A DNA stretch of 64,000 nt from Desulfofarcimen acetoxidans DSM 771 (GCF_000024205.1 NC_013216.1:4154001-4218000); one strand, 5' to 3'. Numbered from the stretch's first letter, positions 47,740-56,015 are shown. Notes: generated from the sequence alone by a model not told the origin. Program-made: numbers and translations.

Positions 47740-48517
47740 TATCATCGGCAAACCGAGCATATTCAATGTATGTGTATTGTTCATGCCGTGTTACTTCTTT
47801 TGCCTTTTCAAGCATTTTATCTACCTCATTGAGATATAAATTTGCTAAGAGCGGAGAAATAACACCCCCTTGAGGAACGCCCCGTTTGCCACTAGCTTTG
47901 AGTATAAGCTTCAGCAGCCGCATCACGTTTTCGTCGTTGACTCTTTTTGCTACCTTCTTGAGTAATAAGTCATGGCGAACTGTATCAAAATAAGACCTTA
48001 AATCAAGATCGATAACACGTGTTTTATTTTCCACAACTGCTTTTGCTACTCTGTCAATTGCTTGGTGGGGATTCCGCTTAGGTCGGTATCCATATGACCC
48101 TTCTTGGAAATCAGCCTCGAATATTGGCTCAAGTATAAGCTTGAGTGCTCCCTGAACTACCCGATCGCGAATTGTTGGTATACCCAATATCCTATATTTA
48201 CCATCATCCTTAGGAATTTCTTTTCTACGGTTCTGGGTCGGCCAATACGTACCAGAGATAAGTTCCTTTTGTATTTGTTGCAGAAATATTTCTATCCCGC
48301 TTGCCTCAATATTGTCAAAGGTTATACCATCAATTCCGGGTGCTCCATTTTTATTTTTGGCCATTTTGTAAGCTTCTTGGAGTGTTTCTATCTTACATAC
48401 GTGAACGTACAATCCCCAAAATCTCCAGGTTTTATCGGCCTTCGCCTTGATGTATATCTTCCTTCTCAGGTCCTGTATGTTTATGGACGCCTTTATCATC
48501 TCGTCCTTACCCCCCAT
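47740..48517 (-). pseudogene. Intron 2 RT-maturase, N-terminal part (split by intron 3)
   Basis: RT0 to the catalytic motif: AYKMAKNKNGAPGIDGITFD, GIPTIRDRVVQGALKLIL, YGYRPKRNPHQAID, GVPQGGVISPLLANLYLN and YIEYARFADD, where intron 3 begins. In the unspliced reading the frame adds SAPRRRRAS and stops. The start is ATG 48517 or 48499. Confidence 0.9.
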
Positions 48518-49149
48518 CTTGTTGGAAGAATTGCTAACAGTAGGGTTCCTTTGCTTCCCCGGTATTACCCAGGTTCATTGCTCCTACGAACCCATCCACC
48601 ACCCTCTTGCCTTCAATTCATTTCCCAGTGTTTCTGGTTATAGAATCTACCTTTTTCTAAAAATTTCTTTTTAGGGCAAGGAGGGCTTCTCCAGTTGCTC
48701 AGTGTATCCTTGTTACCATGCTGTCGCTACCACCCCGCCGAAGTGGAACAGTTGTATCAGTCAGTTTTCAACTGTCCATGCTGCTTTCACCCTACGGTTG
48801 CGGGCTCAGCCTTCGGGACTACGCACTTTCGAGGCCACCTATGCGTTCGCTTTCGCTACGGCCTGGCAACTCGCTATCATCCCTTGGATAATATTGTCGA
48901 TAGACTCCAGAATCTCAGTTTCCTTTAACCCTGCTATCCTAGCTACAAGGTTTCTGACTTTTACCTCGGCAGGTTTCTCCCCTGCTGAATACACCAGCCT
49001 TTGCTGGACATACAACCGGACATGCAGTTTTCCCGCATCCGGCTCTTCATACTACCATTTACATAATATAGCCTATATCCTTACTTAGTTCAAAGATGTT
49101 TCTAGTGGGATTCTCACCCACTTCATGATACGCCCTTTACTTGGCGCAC

Positions 49150-49212
49150 GGGCAGACTCCAGGGAGGAATTGTAAATAACGCTTTTTGTTATTTGCAATT
49201 CCGACTCGAGCA
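49150..49212. repeat. H element 6, abutting intron 1
   Basis: GGGCAGACTCC (half of the palindrome) is followed by GAATTGTAAATAAC...GTTATTTGCAATTC and TCGAGCA (49206-49212). It is the same element as at 56743-56805. Intron 1 begins exactly at the palindrome (49149). A broken reading frame (ELGLMVFFASENSSLL, minus strand, about 49213-49275) runs into it. Confidence 0.75.
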
Positions 49213-49309
49213 AAAGTGAAGAATTTTCACTTGCAAAAAACACCATTAAACCAAGTTCTGAAACTTCTTTGAATAGCAAAGCATCCTTTCCTGATTTTGA
49301 GCAAAGAAA

Positions 49310-49333
49310 AAGGCACTAATTTTTTAGTGCCTT
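49310..49333 (-). terminator. Terminator of the HigBA-like pair
   Basis: AAGGCACTAA and TTAGTGCCTT form the stem around TTTT, 48 nt after the antitoxin stop. Confidence 0.7.
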
Positions 49334-49380
49334 CATCATCCAATAGTGCTATTATTTTTTGAATAGCTCCCTGCAATGCT

Positions 49381-49665
49381 TTATTTTAAAGTGACCTGTA
49401 CCTCTTTCCCAAGACAGCGGGCAACTTTAGCCAGAAACTCAAGGGATGGATTATATGTTCCACTTTCCAGGCGGCTGATATTCGATTTCTGAGTTCCAAC
49501 CCGGAGCGCCAATTCTTCCTGGGTAATGTTCTGGCTTGTTCTTGCTTCGATAATTTGGGAAATCACATCATAACGCGGTTTTAGCTTTTCGTACTCTGCT
49601 TTAAATTCATCATCCTTCATTAAAAGCTCTTTCACTTCGGAAAACTTTACTCCTGCTTTACTCAT
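49381..49665 (-). CDS. XRE-family antitoxin, HigA-like
   Basis: This 94-residue protein has a C-terminal helix-turn-helix (SQNITQEELALRVGTQKSNI). The start at 49665 overlaps the last 8 nt of the toxin gene and has GAAGGTG upstream; the longer frame up to 49836 is only the shadow of the toxin gene. The order toxin-antitoxin is that of HigBA. It should neutralise the toxin and repress the operon. Confidence 0.88.
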   Translation of the reverse strand: MSKAGVKFSEVKELLMKDDEFKAEYEKLKPRYDVISQIIEARTSQNITQEELALRVGTQKSNISRLESGTYNPSLEFLAKVARCLGKEVQVTLK

Positions 49666-50023
49666 CCTTACACCTTCTTTCATAATCTTCTTTATAACGC
49701 AGTGCTCGTTCAAGTTCTCTTTGCGGCGTTTTTTCGGTTTTTTTTGTAAAACCATGAAGCAGCACAAAGGTTTTTTCGTGGTAGGTGAAATAAAATATTC
49801 TGCTGATATCCGATGCAAATTTAACTCGCAGTTCAAAAATTCCTTTATATCGTGTACCCTTCATCAGTTTTACATAGGGTTCCCTTAATTGGGAACCATG
49901 CTTTTCAAGCAGTTCTATCTCAATATAAGCTTTCGCCCGCATTTTTGCATCTAACGTAAGCAAATAATCAAGGACGGGAACATCTCCATTTTCTTTTTTA
50001 TAGTATTCCACTTGCCACTCCAT
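49658..50023 (-). CDS. HigB/Gp49-type RelE-superfamily toxin
   Basis: This 121-residue toxin (VEYYKKENGDVPVLDYLLTL, SDISRIFYFTYHEKTFVLLHGF, KKTEKTPQRELERAL) matches the phage-derived Gp49-like/HigB family of ribosome-dependent RNases. The start at 50023 has TTGGAGATG upstream; 50092 is not supported. Catalytic-region basic residues R and K in TKKTEKTP are present, so it looks intact. Confidence 0.9.
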   Translation of the reverse strand: MEWQVEYYKKENGDVPVLDYLLTLDAKMRAKAYIEIELLEKHGSQLREPYVKLMKGTRYKGIFELRVKFASDISRIFYFTYHEKTFVLLHGFTKKTEKTPQRELERALRYKEDYERRCKDE

Positions 50024-50177
50024 GATACATCTCCAATCATAGTATATGGCGTATCTCAATTTAATGTTATCATATATGATAATAAGAGTCAAAAAGTTTG
50101 AATTTTTTGTAAAGTTCGTAAAACAAAATTTTTATTCTTCTCCCGTTATCCTTTATAAATTGTTTTTCTATAGGCAC

Positions 50178-50202
50178 AAGAGCCACTGGTGTAGTGGCTC
50201 TT
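50178..50202. terminator. Bidirectional-looking hairpin upstream of the toxin operon
   Basis: AAGAGCCACT / AGTGGCTCTT around GGTGT; T-rich sequence follows on the plus strand. Confidence 0.65.
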
Positions 50203-50340
50203 TGATATTTTTCTTGCTTCTCAGTTTCCTAAACTTACCGAGCTCTATAAAGTGTATCTCCAACCCGTCGGTCAGAATGAAGCCCAACTTATCTTCTTTA
50301 ATATGAAAAGTAGTATGAAATTAATCTATCTTTGGGGATA

Positions 50341-50443
50341 TTTCCAATGATTGGCCTTTCTTGAATTATCAAATTAAATCGTGTTGCATCTGAGTCTTTG
50401 TGGGGGAATAATTGGTAATTATTGACGGGTCAGACACTAGGAA
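50341..50443. repeat. R repeat copy 3, truncated
   Basis: It begins inside the hairpin (GATTGGCCTTTCTTGAATT) and runs to GGGTCAGACACTAGG. The end overlaps the 3' end of the MNT gene at 50437, so that gene's last codons come from repeat sequence. Confidence 0.75.
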
Positions 50444-50685
50444 TGAATTTCAAAATAAGGTTCAATATCTTCTTTAATAATGGTTCTATAAATTAATCGT
50501 TTATCCTTTAAAGGGTTTTGTCCAAACTCAGGAGAGATAACAGCAATGTCAACATCACTTTCCTCACCGGCAGTACCCTTGGCATAAGAACCCAAAAGGA
50601 TAACAGAATCCACCTTAATATTTTTTTTGAGAAATTGGACTAATCTACTTATTTCATTTATAATTTCAGATTCTTTTCTAACCAT
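50437..50685 (-). CDS. MNT-type nucleotidyltransferase, shortened
   Basis: This 82-residue protein has the signature LLGSYAKGTAGEESDVDIAV near residue 30. It ends at YFEIHS beside an R repeat, where typical family members continue for 15-30 residues, so the C-terminus is probably lost. It overlaps the HEPN fragment upstream by 28 nt, the usual tight coupling of HEPN/MNT pairs. Confidence 0.7.
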   Translation of the reverse strand: MVRKESEIINEISRLVQFLKKNIKVDSVILLGSYAKGTAGEESDVDIAVISPEFGQNPLKDKRLIYRTIIKEDIEPYFEIHS

Positions 50686-50879
50686 TTAGCCCCCTCCAGT
50701 GTTTTCATCAAAATTTCATGGAATACTCTTTTGGGGGTACTTTCCATTACCCTTCTTCTATCCTCTGGATAACGTCCTTCAATATTAAGTGGCTGTAATT
50801 CGGCTAATAAATCAACTACACAACTTACACTAATAGGTAAAAGCACGGTATTTGGTGATGGTTTATATGAAAAGCTCAT
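50658..50879 (-). pseudogene. HEPN-domain gene, C-terminal fragment
   Basis: The conserved end LAELQPLNIEGRYPEDRRRV...EWLEKNL-type is present. The N-terminal helices and RxxxxH-type catalytic region are missing; upstream the sequence becomes a group II intron fragment. Confidence 0.7.
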
Positions 50880-50889
50880 TCAACACTGA

Positions 50890-51097
50890 AATTAAATAGA
50901 ATAAGTTTGCTCGCCACACAGACTGTCCCGACCTTACATACTTTTTTAGTACATAGGCCGCCGTGGCTTTTACGTCCGGGCACACCGCAGTTTGTTACCT
51001 CCCTGCGTTCCGGATATGCTAATCACCTGAATCGGCTAATTGGTGATAGGCGACTTTCACGCCATTAGATTCTCAGCCTTGACGGCTGTTCCCGCAC
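50890..51097 (-). mobile_element. Group II intron 6, 5' fragment
   Basis: From GTGCGGGAACAGCC at 51097 the minus strand reads as domain I of a group II intron (GGCGTGAAAGTCGCC, CTGCGGTGTGCCCGGACG). It breaks near 50890 at the HEPN fragment; no domain V follows. The 5' boundary is exactly at the GGGGTCTGACC palindrome of H element 7. Confidence 0.7.
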
Positions 51098-51148
51098 GGT
51101 CAGACCCCGATGAAAAATGTCGAATGCTTTCGGCATTTTTCCCGAGCA
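51098..51148. repeat. H element 7
   Basis: GGTCAGACCCC is followed by the hairpin AAAAATGTCGAA...TTCGGCATTTTT and CCGAGCA (51142-51148). The Rpn copy B 3' flank follows after 10 nt. Confidence 0.7.
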
Positions 51149-51186
51149 CTAACAACATTTTATTAATCCCAAGGAATGTACTACTC

Positions 51187-52209
51187 TTAATGCAACTCGT
51201 TTTTAATTTTCTGTACAATTTCTTTATCCAGTGCAGTTATTTTACATATAACATCAACCGATATACCTTCTTTCAAGGCCGCCCTTGCTGTTTCTAAAGC
51301 CTTTTTCAACTCGCCTTCTTTTATGCCTTCCTTAATACCCTCTTTTATGCCTTCCTTAATACCCTCTTTTATACCCTCTTTTTTCGCCTGCTGCTGCATC
51401 TCATCTAGTGTTACCTCGAGGTTCATAATCATAAATTCCACCTCCAACTGGTTGGCTTCCTCCATAATGCGGTCAACTTCCTTATGCAAATGGACCGGCA
51501 TTCTCGGCTTGATAACATTTTTGAGCCAAATCATAATTTGCCTGAATTCATCCTGAGTTAGTTTTCTCAATACCATGATTAATTTCCTCAGGCGTCTAAT
51601 TAACTCCTTATGGTTCATTGTCTGGTCCAGAACAAATACGCTGGCTATCAGGTTTGCCATTTCGTACAGTTGCTCATCTTTGTATCTGTTGACATCAAAC
51701 AGTATGTAATTAAAGTCCAGTACCCGCCCACCGAATATTTGATAGTCAGACAGCATTTCCCTGAAATTCATCTTTGCCATCCAGTTGTTCTTGCCATTGT
51801 ACAATACCGCCGGTACTATAGCCGGCAGCCTAAAGTCTTTACGATCCCTTTCTTCTTTCTGTGTGTTATTGTACGTTTCTCTCCATATCTGCACCATGTA
51901 CTGCAGTAAACGAAAGGGCATCAGAAAATCTACAGTAGATTGTAACTCCAGCAGTACGTAGAATATGACATCCTTTTCCTTCGTCCGGAGCCGATACACC
52001 ACATCTGCCTCTTTTTCACTGAAATCTTCCAGCACGAATGACTTATCAACCAGGAGCAACCCATCTTCTTCTATTTCGTTTACCCAATCCTCTTGCACAA
52101 AGGTTTTGATTAATTCCAGAAATATCTTTTTATTGCTGAGAAGCTGCTTATAACCCTTGTCATGGGGATGGTGTGGATGTTTTAGGTTAGGTTGGCCACT
52201 TTCCGTCAT
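51187..52209 (-). CDS. Rpn/YhgA-type recombination-promoting nuclease, copy B
   Basis: This 340-residue near-identical twin of 41439 has the same EADVVYR and LLELQS active-site candidates. It has five GIKEG units at about 280-303 instead of three, explaining the 8-residue difference. The 5' flank (52210-52350) and the dprA tail upstream also match copy A. Because this copy adjoins the full-length comM-dprA gene, it is the probable source copy. Confidence 0.88.
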   Translation of the reverse strand: MTESGQPNLKHPHHPHDKGYKQLLSNKKIFLELIKTFVQEDWVNEIEEDGLLLVDKSFVLEDFSEKEADVVYRLRTKEKDVIFYVLLELQSTVDFLMPFRLLQYMVQIWRETYNNTQKEERDRKDFRLPAIVPAVLYNGKNNWMAKMNFREMLSDYQIFGGRVLDFNYILFDVNRYKDEQLYEMANLIASVFVLDQTMNHKELIRRLRKLIMVLRKLTQDEFRQIMIWLKNVIKPRMPVHLHKEVDRIMEEANQLEVEFMIMNLEVTLDEMQQQAKKEGIKEGIKEGIKEGIKEGIKEGELKKALETARAALKEGISVDVICKITALDKEIVQKIKNELH

Positions 52210-52350
52210 GGGATCACTCCCTTCGTAATTATTATATCACATACTGCCAGTAAATGGTCATAGCATTATGAAATCCTTTTGTTGTAAAAGTGGATAATTA
52301 CCTCCGCAACTTTATCCTATTCTATTATTGGGTCCGATCTATTTGAAAAA

Positions 52351-54597
52351 TTAATGTCTCCTCGCCATTCCACCAGCAAACAGCTCTATTTTTCCTTCTA
52401 ACTCCATGACACAAAGGATTCTTAGTAATGCTGACGGATTACTCCCTAATATACCGGCCAATTGTTCAACACTTTGTGGGATCGGGCTAAGGTGATCGTA
52501 GATTTCTTTTTCAATCTGTGATAATGGCGGTATTTCGTTAACTCTTTTGTTCCTGTGTGCCTCATTAGAGTTTATTCTTTGCTCATGCTTCTTTTGTCCC
52601 GAATCTAACAGCAACTGGTTAGGATGAAGATAAATTTTAGCACCTTTATGAATCAGTTGGTTACATCCAATACTTTCCTGACTATATATCTGACCGGGTA
52701 CTGCCAATACTTGACGATTCTGTTTTTCTGCCAGTTGAGCAGTTATTAATGCCCCGCTTTTTTCTCCTGCTTCAACTATCAACAGCTTATTTGACCAGGC
52801 AGCAATCCACGTATTTCGCTGTGGAAAATGCTCGGCTCGTACCCTTGTCTGCGGCGGATATTCCGAAAGCAATACGCCTTCCTCAGCAATTCGATCCATC
52901 AAGCCACGGTGCTCTGCAGGGTAGCATACATCCACCCCACAACCTAAAATAGCTATCGTAAAACCACCTGCTTTGAGACAAGCCGTATGGGCATAACTGT
53001 CAATTCCCTTTGCCATACCGCTAATTACCGGAATATCTTGCTTTGCTAAAAAAGTGGCAGCTTCTTTAGTTACCTGCTTGCCGTAATCCGTACATCTCCG
53101 GGCACCGACGATACCCACCCCGGTACTGTTTGGCCGAAGGTTACCTCGATAATAGAATAGTACCGGTGCTTTTGAAAAACCTTTAACTTGTACCGGGTAG
53201 AGGTAATCATGATATGTCAATAAACGGATATTTTGTTTCTCTGTCCGATTCAGAATTTGCCTGGCCTGTTCTAAGGATCTTGAAGCCTGGATTTTCTCAA
53301 CGGTCTTATTATTTATTCCGGCTATCGTCATTAATTCCATTCCAGATGCCAGGTAAATACTTTCCGGTGACCCGAACTTTTCTAAAAGCTTCTTTTGCAA
53401 AATTGGTCCAATGCCCTTTACTTGCGACAACCAAATCCAATATTCTTCCATCATCATTAACCATATATAGACAGCATGGTATTTCAGTACTTCATAATCA
53501 CTGCACCGACATTTATCTTGTCCATAATAACCACAGGGGCAGGGATTCATGGCAGCTACCAACATAAAGTTACTGGGAAATGTGCAAACACTTTTAACAC
53601 GGGAAATTGTAACCTGCTTGTCCTCCATAGGCTGGCGAAGGGCATCCAAGGTTTTTTTATTGAATTCAGCAATTTCATCCAGGAATAAAACTCCATTATG
53701 AGCCAGAGAAATCTCACCGGGAATGATGGGACTACCACCACCGATTAGAGAGTTTAGGGAGGCATTATGGTGAGGAGCACGAAAAAGACGACGTGTAATA
53801 AGTTCGTTCCGATCCTTAAGTAGTCCCGCTACGCTGTATACCTTGGTGATTTCAATTGCCTCTTCATCACTCAAGCTAGGCAGTATTGTCGGTATACGCT
53901 TAGCAATCATTGATTTTCCACATCCGGGGGCACCTATCATCAGTATATTGTGTCCACCGGCAGCTGCGACCACAACAAACTCAAGCAGTGTATCCTGCCC
54001 CTTAACATCCTGAAAATCTCCGCAATGATTTACTTCATCCAGAACAGAATCCTGTCCTTTTACCTCATCAGGAACAACATATGGGGCAGACCCGTTTAAA
54101 TAATTAACCACTTCTTTTAGGTTGGAAAAGCCAAGAACATTAATGTCTTTGACAACTGAAGCTTCTTTGATATTTTCTTTAGATACGATTAGTGTTCTAA
54201 TACCCTCCTTGCGGGCAGTAACTGCCATTGGCAAAATGCCTATACATGGTCTTAAATCGGCATTTAGTGAGAGCTCACCAATAAAACCGAATTGTTCAAC
54301 TTCAGGCACCGTAAGCTGGCCGGATTGAATTAACAAGCCAATTGCCATAGCTAAATCAAAATGGGACCCACTTTTTTTGAGGCTGCTTGGGGCCAAGTTA
54401 ATCACGATTTTCATTTTGGGAAATTCATATTGGGCACAAGCAATAGCTGATTCTAATCTCTGCCGGGCTTCTTTCACTGCAGCATCGCCCAGGCCCACGA
54501 TGGCAGTGACGGGCTGCCCGTGCAGCGTCATGGTTTCTACGTCCACTAAATATCCATCAACACCGGCAATGGCAAATGAACGAACAACTACTGCCAT
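52351..54597 (-). CDS. ComM (YifB) fused in frame to DprA
   Basis: This 748-residue chimera has residues 1-361 as ComM: the Lon-like N-terminal domain and AAA+ part with Walker [10 protein letters not shown], Walker [12 protein letters not shown] and the zinc-type [23 protein letters not shown]. The ComM C-terminal helicase lid (normally ~150 more residues, starting KVSGPLLDRIDL) is missing. After the junction [12 protein letters not shown] come the SAM-like and Rossmann domains of DprA ([48 protein letters not shown]) and its winged-helix tail. ComM drives branch migration and DprA loads RecA, both in natural transformation. DprA may also start at its old MMM. Confidence 0.9.
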   Translation of the reverse strand: MAVVVRSFAIAGVDGYLVDVETMTLHGQPVTAIVGLGDAAVKEARQRLESAIACAQYEFPKMKIVINLAPSSLKKSGSHFDLAMAIGLLIQSGQLTVPEVEQFGFIGELSLNADLRPCIGILPMAVTARKEGIRTLIVSKENIKEASVVKDINVLGFSNLKEVVNYLNGSAPYVVPDEVKGQDSVLDEVNHCGDFQDVKGQDTLLEFVVVAAAGGHNILMIGAPGCGKSMIAKRIPTILPSLSDEEAIEITKVYSVAGLLKDRNELITRRLFRAPHHNASLNSLIGGGSPIIPGEISLAHNGVLFLDEIAEFNKKTLDALRQPMEDKQVTISRVKSVCTFPSNFMLVAAMNPCPCGYYGQDKCRCSDYEVLKYHAVYIWLMMMEEYWIWLSQVKGIGPILQKKLLEKFGSPESIYLASGMELMTIAGINNKTVEKIQASRSLEQARQILNRTEKQNIRLLTYHDYLYPVQVKGFSKAPVLFYYRGNLRPNSTGVGIVGARRCTDYGKQVTKEAATFLAKQDIPVISGMAKGIDSYAHTACLKAGGFTIAILGCGVDVCYPAEHRGLMDRIAEEGVLLSEYPPQTRVRAEHFPQRNTWIAAWSNKLLIVEAGEKSGALITAQLAEKQNRQVLAVPGQIYSQESIGCNQLIHKGAKIYLHPNQLLLDSGQKKHEQRINSNEAHRNKRVNEIPPLSQIEKEIYDHLSPIPQSVEQLAGILGSNPSALLRILCVMELEGKIELFAGGMARRH

Positions 54598-54623
54598 TAA
54601 TTAATGCCCCTTCCTACATTATT

Positions 54624-55193
54624 TCATTGGTCATTAAGTGTGCTCTTTCTTCTATCTTGACGTGGAGTTTCTACATATTTTTTATACAATGAAGCATCGG
54701 AATTCGGAAAATAGGCTAATATTTTCTCCGTTGTAACGAGAGGATCTGTCTCTACCCCCATATAAACAGAATAACTGCTCCACGGATAATCCAAAGGGTG
54801 TTCCACTATATGTGCATCAACCGGGTTTAGATGAATATACCGGCTTATTTCCAGTTGATAATTATCAGTTTTAATTAACTCATCCCGAAATCGTCCTTGA
54901 AAAAGATGTCCTACAAAATTGTACTTTTTATTAAAAGAGACAGCATACTGCATGTTAATAAGTTTCATGATCTTGCTGATATCCATATCGCTGGTTTCTA
55001 AATGAAGATGAACATGGTTACTCATCAAGCAGTAGGAATGTAGAAGAAAACGGTAGTACTTTTTAGCCCATGCTAAAATCAGTAAATATGATTGGTAATC
55101 TTCCTCATCACGAAAAATATTGTGTCTATGGTTACCTCTACACATTACATGATAGGTAGCTCCAGGATACCAGACCCGGGGTTTTCTAGGTAT
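54624..55193 (-). CDS. REP-associated tyrosine transposase (RAYT, Y1 HUH)
   Basis: This is a single-strand DNA transposase of the IS200-like Y1 family. The HUH motif is SNHVHLHL, and the catalytic tyrosine is probably in NKKYNFVGHLFQGRF. The conserved N-terminus PRKPRVWYPGATYHVMCRGN is in frame back to codon 55193, which is ATA, with GAGGAGGG 6 nt before it. The only ATG is at 55145 and would remove that conserved part. So either an AUA start is used or the start was lost. It sits among palindromic repeats, its typical substrates. Confidence 0.8.
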   Translation of the reverse strand: MPRKPRVWYPGATYHVMCRGNHRHNIFRDEEDYQSYLLILAWAKKYYRFLLHSYCLMSNHVHLHLETSDMDISKIMKLINMQYAVSFNKKYNFVGHLFQGRFRDELIKTDNYQLEISRYIHLNPVDAHIVEHPLDYPWSSYSVYMGVETDPLVTTEKILAYFPNSDASLYKKYVETPRQDRRKSTLNDQ

Positions 55194-55395
55194 GGTAAAC
55201 CCTCCTCAATATTTTTTAGGGACCAGGACGCAATTTCATTTGATTGGATTAAATAAGGCTACCTAAAAACACAAAATTTAAATATTTTTAAGTTCTTAAG
55301 GAATATTATATCATTATTACCAGTTAGCTAAAAGAGTTATTTGTCGTTTATAAATATAATGAACATGATAACAACGAAGATTTTGCCATACAAAG

Positions 55396-55545
55396 ACATT
55401 GATTGAAAACATTAAGGCAGGCTAAGGGTGCCTGCCTTTTGCTTACAAATAAAGGTATTGTACAAGAATCCTTTCAAATCCCGGACAACATACAACGTTA
55501 TCATATTCGATTTGTTTACTGGGGACAAACCCGGTATTGGTTCCC
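55396..55545. repeat. S repeat, long copy 1
   Basis: AAACATTAAGGCAGGCTAAG...CCTGCCTTTT, ACAAATAAAGGTATTG, CCCGGACAACATACAACG, and ACTGGGGACAAACCC. It matches 56528-56660 over about 130 bp with few changes. 55194-55395 holds no gene. Confidence 0.8.
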
Positions 55546-55699
55546 ATATGATGCGATATGTATAAAATCCTTACCCCTACTATGTATGTAAATTGCAAAA
55601 TTTTACTGGGGTATGTCCATAGCTAGTGAATTTACGTGTGGCTCTTTCATCCCCTTCTCTATGCCGGTTTATCCCGATGCTTTCGGACAGACACCAGTT

Positions 55700-55806
55700 A
55701 AGACCTTAGAAAGAAACTAAACCGTAACATTTTGTATCATGCTGGTTCTACCTCTTTACGAAATCAACTGTTAGCATTTAACAAGGGTCTGACCCTCTTG
55801 AGCATC
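55700..55806. repeat. T repeat copy 1 ending in palindrome and GAGCA
   Basis: ACATTTTGTATCATGCTGG, TTCTACCTCTTTACG, TTTAACAAGGGTCTGACCC and TTGAGCA. It matches 56822-56910. It abuts the truncated vapC. Confidence 0.75.
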
Positions 55807-55842
55807 AATTAAAATATTTGTATCAATAAGAACACTATTCAT
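55798..55842 (-). pseudogene. VapC (PIN-domain toxin) cut after 15 codons
   Basis: The frame reads MNSVLIDTNILIDAQ, the PIN-domain start with its first catalytic aspartate, then enters the palindrome GGGTCAGACCC. The rest of the toxin is absent. Confidence 0.75.
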
Positions 55843-55850
55843 TTATTTTA

Positions 55851-56015
55851 TTACCTTTTATCGAAAAATGATGTGTCTTTGTCTTCCCATAAACCAGTTA
55901 ATTCTTTCAAAGCCGCTTTTTCTTTTTTCATCTTTATCTTTTCCAATGGAGATAGATACTTGCTAATTTTTTTCTTTATATCTTTAACACCATAAACAAT
56001 TTTAACTGTTGCCAT
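55851..56015 (-). CDS. Small VapB-like antitoxin, orphaned
   Basis: This 54-residue lysine-rich protein (MATVKIVYGVKDIKKKI...WEDKDTSFFDKR) is too short for many ORF callers. AAGAAGGTG precedes the ATG. The vapC fragment follows after 8 nt. The position and size fit the antitoxin of a VapBC pair whose toxin has been destroyed by the repeat element. Confidence 0.6.
   Translation of the reverse strand: MATVKIVYGVKDIKKKISKYLSPLEKIKMKKEKAALKELTGLWEDKDTSFFDKR

Larger units (their letters stand above)
45146..49013 (-). mobile_element. Group II intron 2, inserted behind domain V of intron 1
   Basis: It begins GTATGTCCAGC at 49013, immediately after the last bases of intron 1's domain V. It ends TCGACCCTAC at 45146, where intron 1 resumes (CTGAGAGGGCC). 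Its own domain V lies at about 45272-45306 (AGCGCAGTGCGGGAAATC). Total length is 3868 nt including intron 3, or about 2.0 kb without it. Domains I-III fill 48518-49013. Confidence 0.8.
45106..49149 (-). mobile_element. Group II intron 1, shrunken, interrupted by intron 2
   Basis: The 5' end GTGCGCC is at 49149. About 95 nt later comes a domain V (GAGCCGGATGCGGGAAAACT...) ending at 49014. The rest, domain VI and the 3' end GGCTACTCAC(C), lies at 45145-45105. Between them sits intron 2. Without it only about 176 nt remain, so the ORF and most of domains I-IV are deleted. The 3' end is the same as that of intron 3, showing they are one family. The 3' exon is the RT gene of intron 0 just after its YADD position. 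Confidence 0.75.

Noticed and set aside
45333-48517. Reverse transcriptases as a retron or diversity-generating retroelement
   Set aside because: They carry maturase/X domains and sit between group II 5' ends and domain V hairpins; no msr/msd or template-variable repeat pair was found.
49666-49836. N-terminal extension of the HigA-like protein
   Set aside because: This part is the shifted frame of the toxin gene; the RBS and HTH architecture support the start at 49665.
51340-51385. Short tandem repeats as a CRISPR array
   Set aside because: They are 12-nt in-frame codon repeats (GIKE units) in the Rpn gene, without spacers. No CRISPR array or cas gene is seen in the window.
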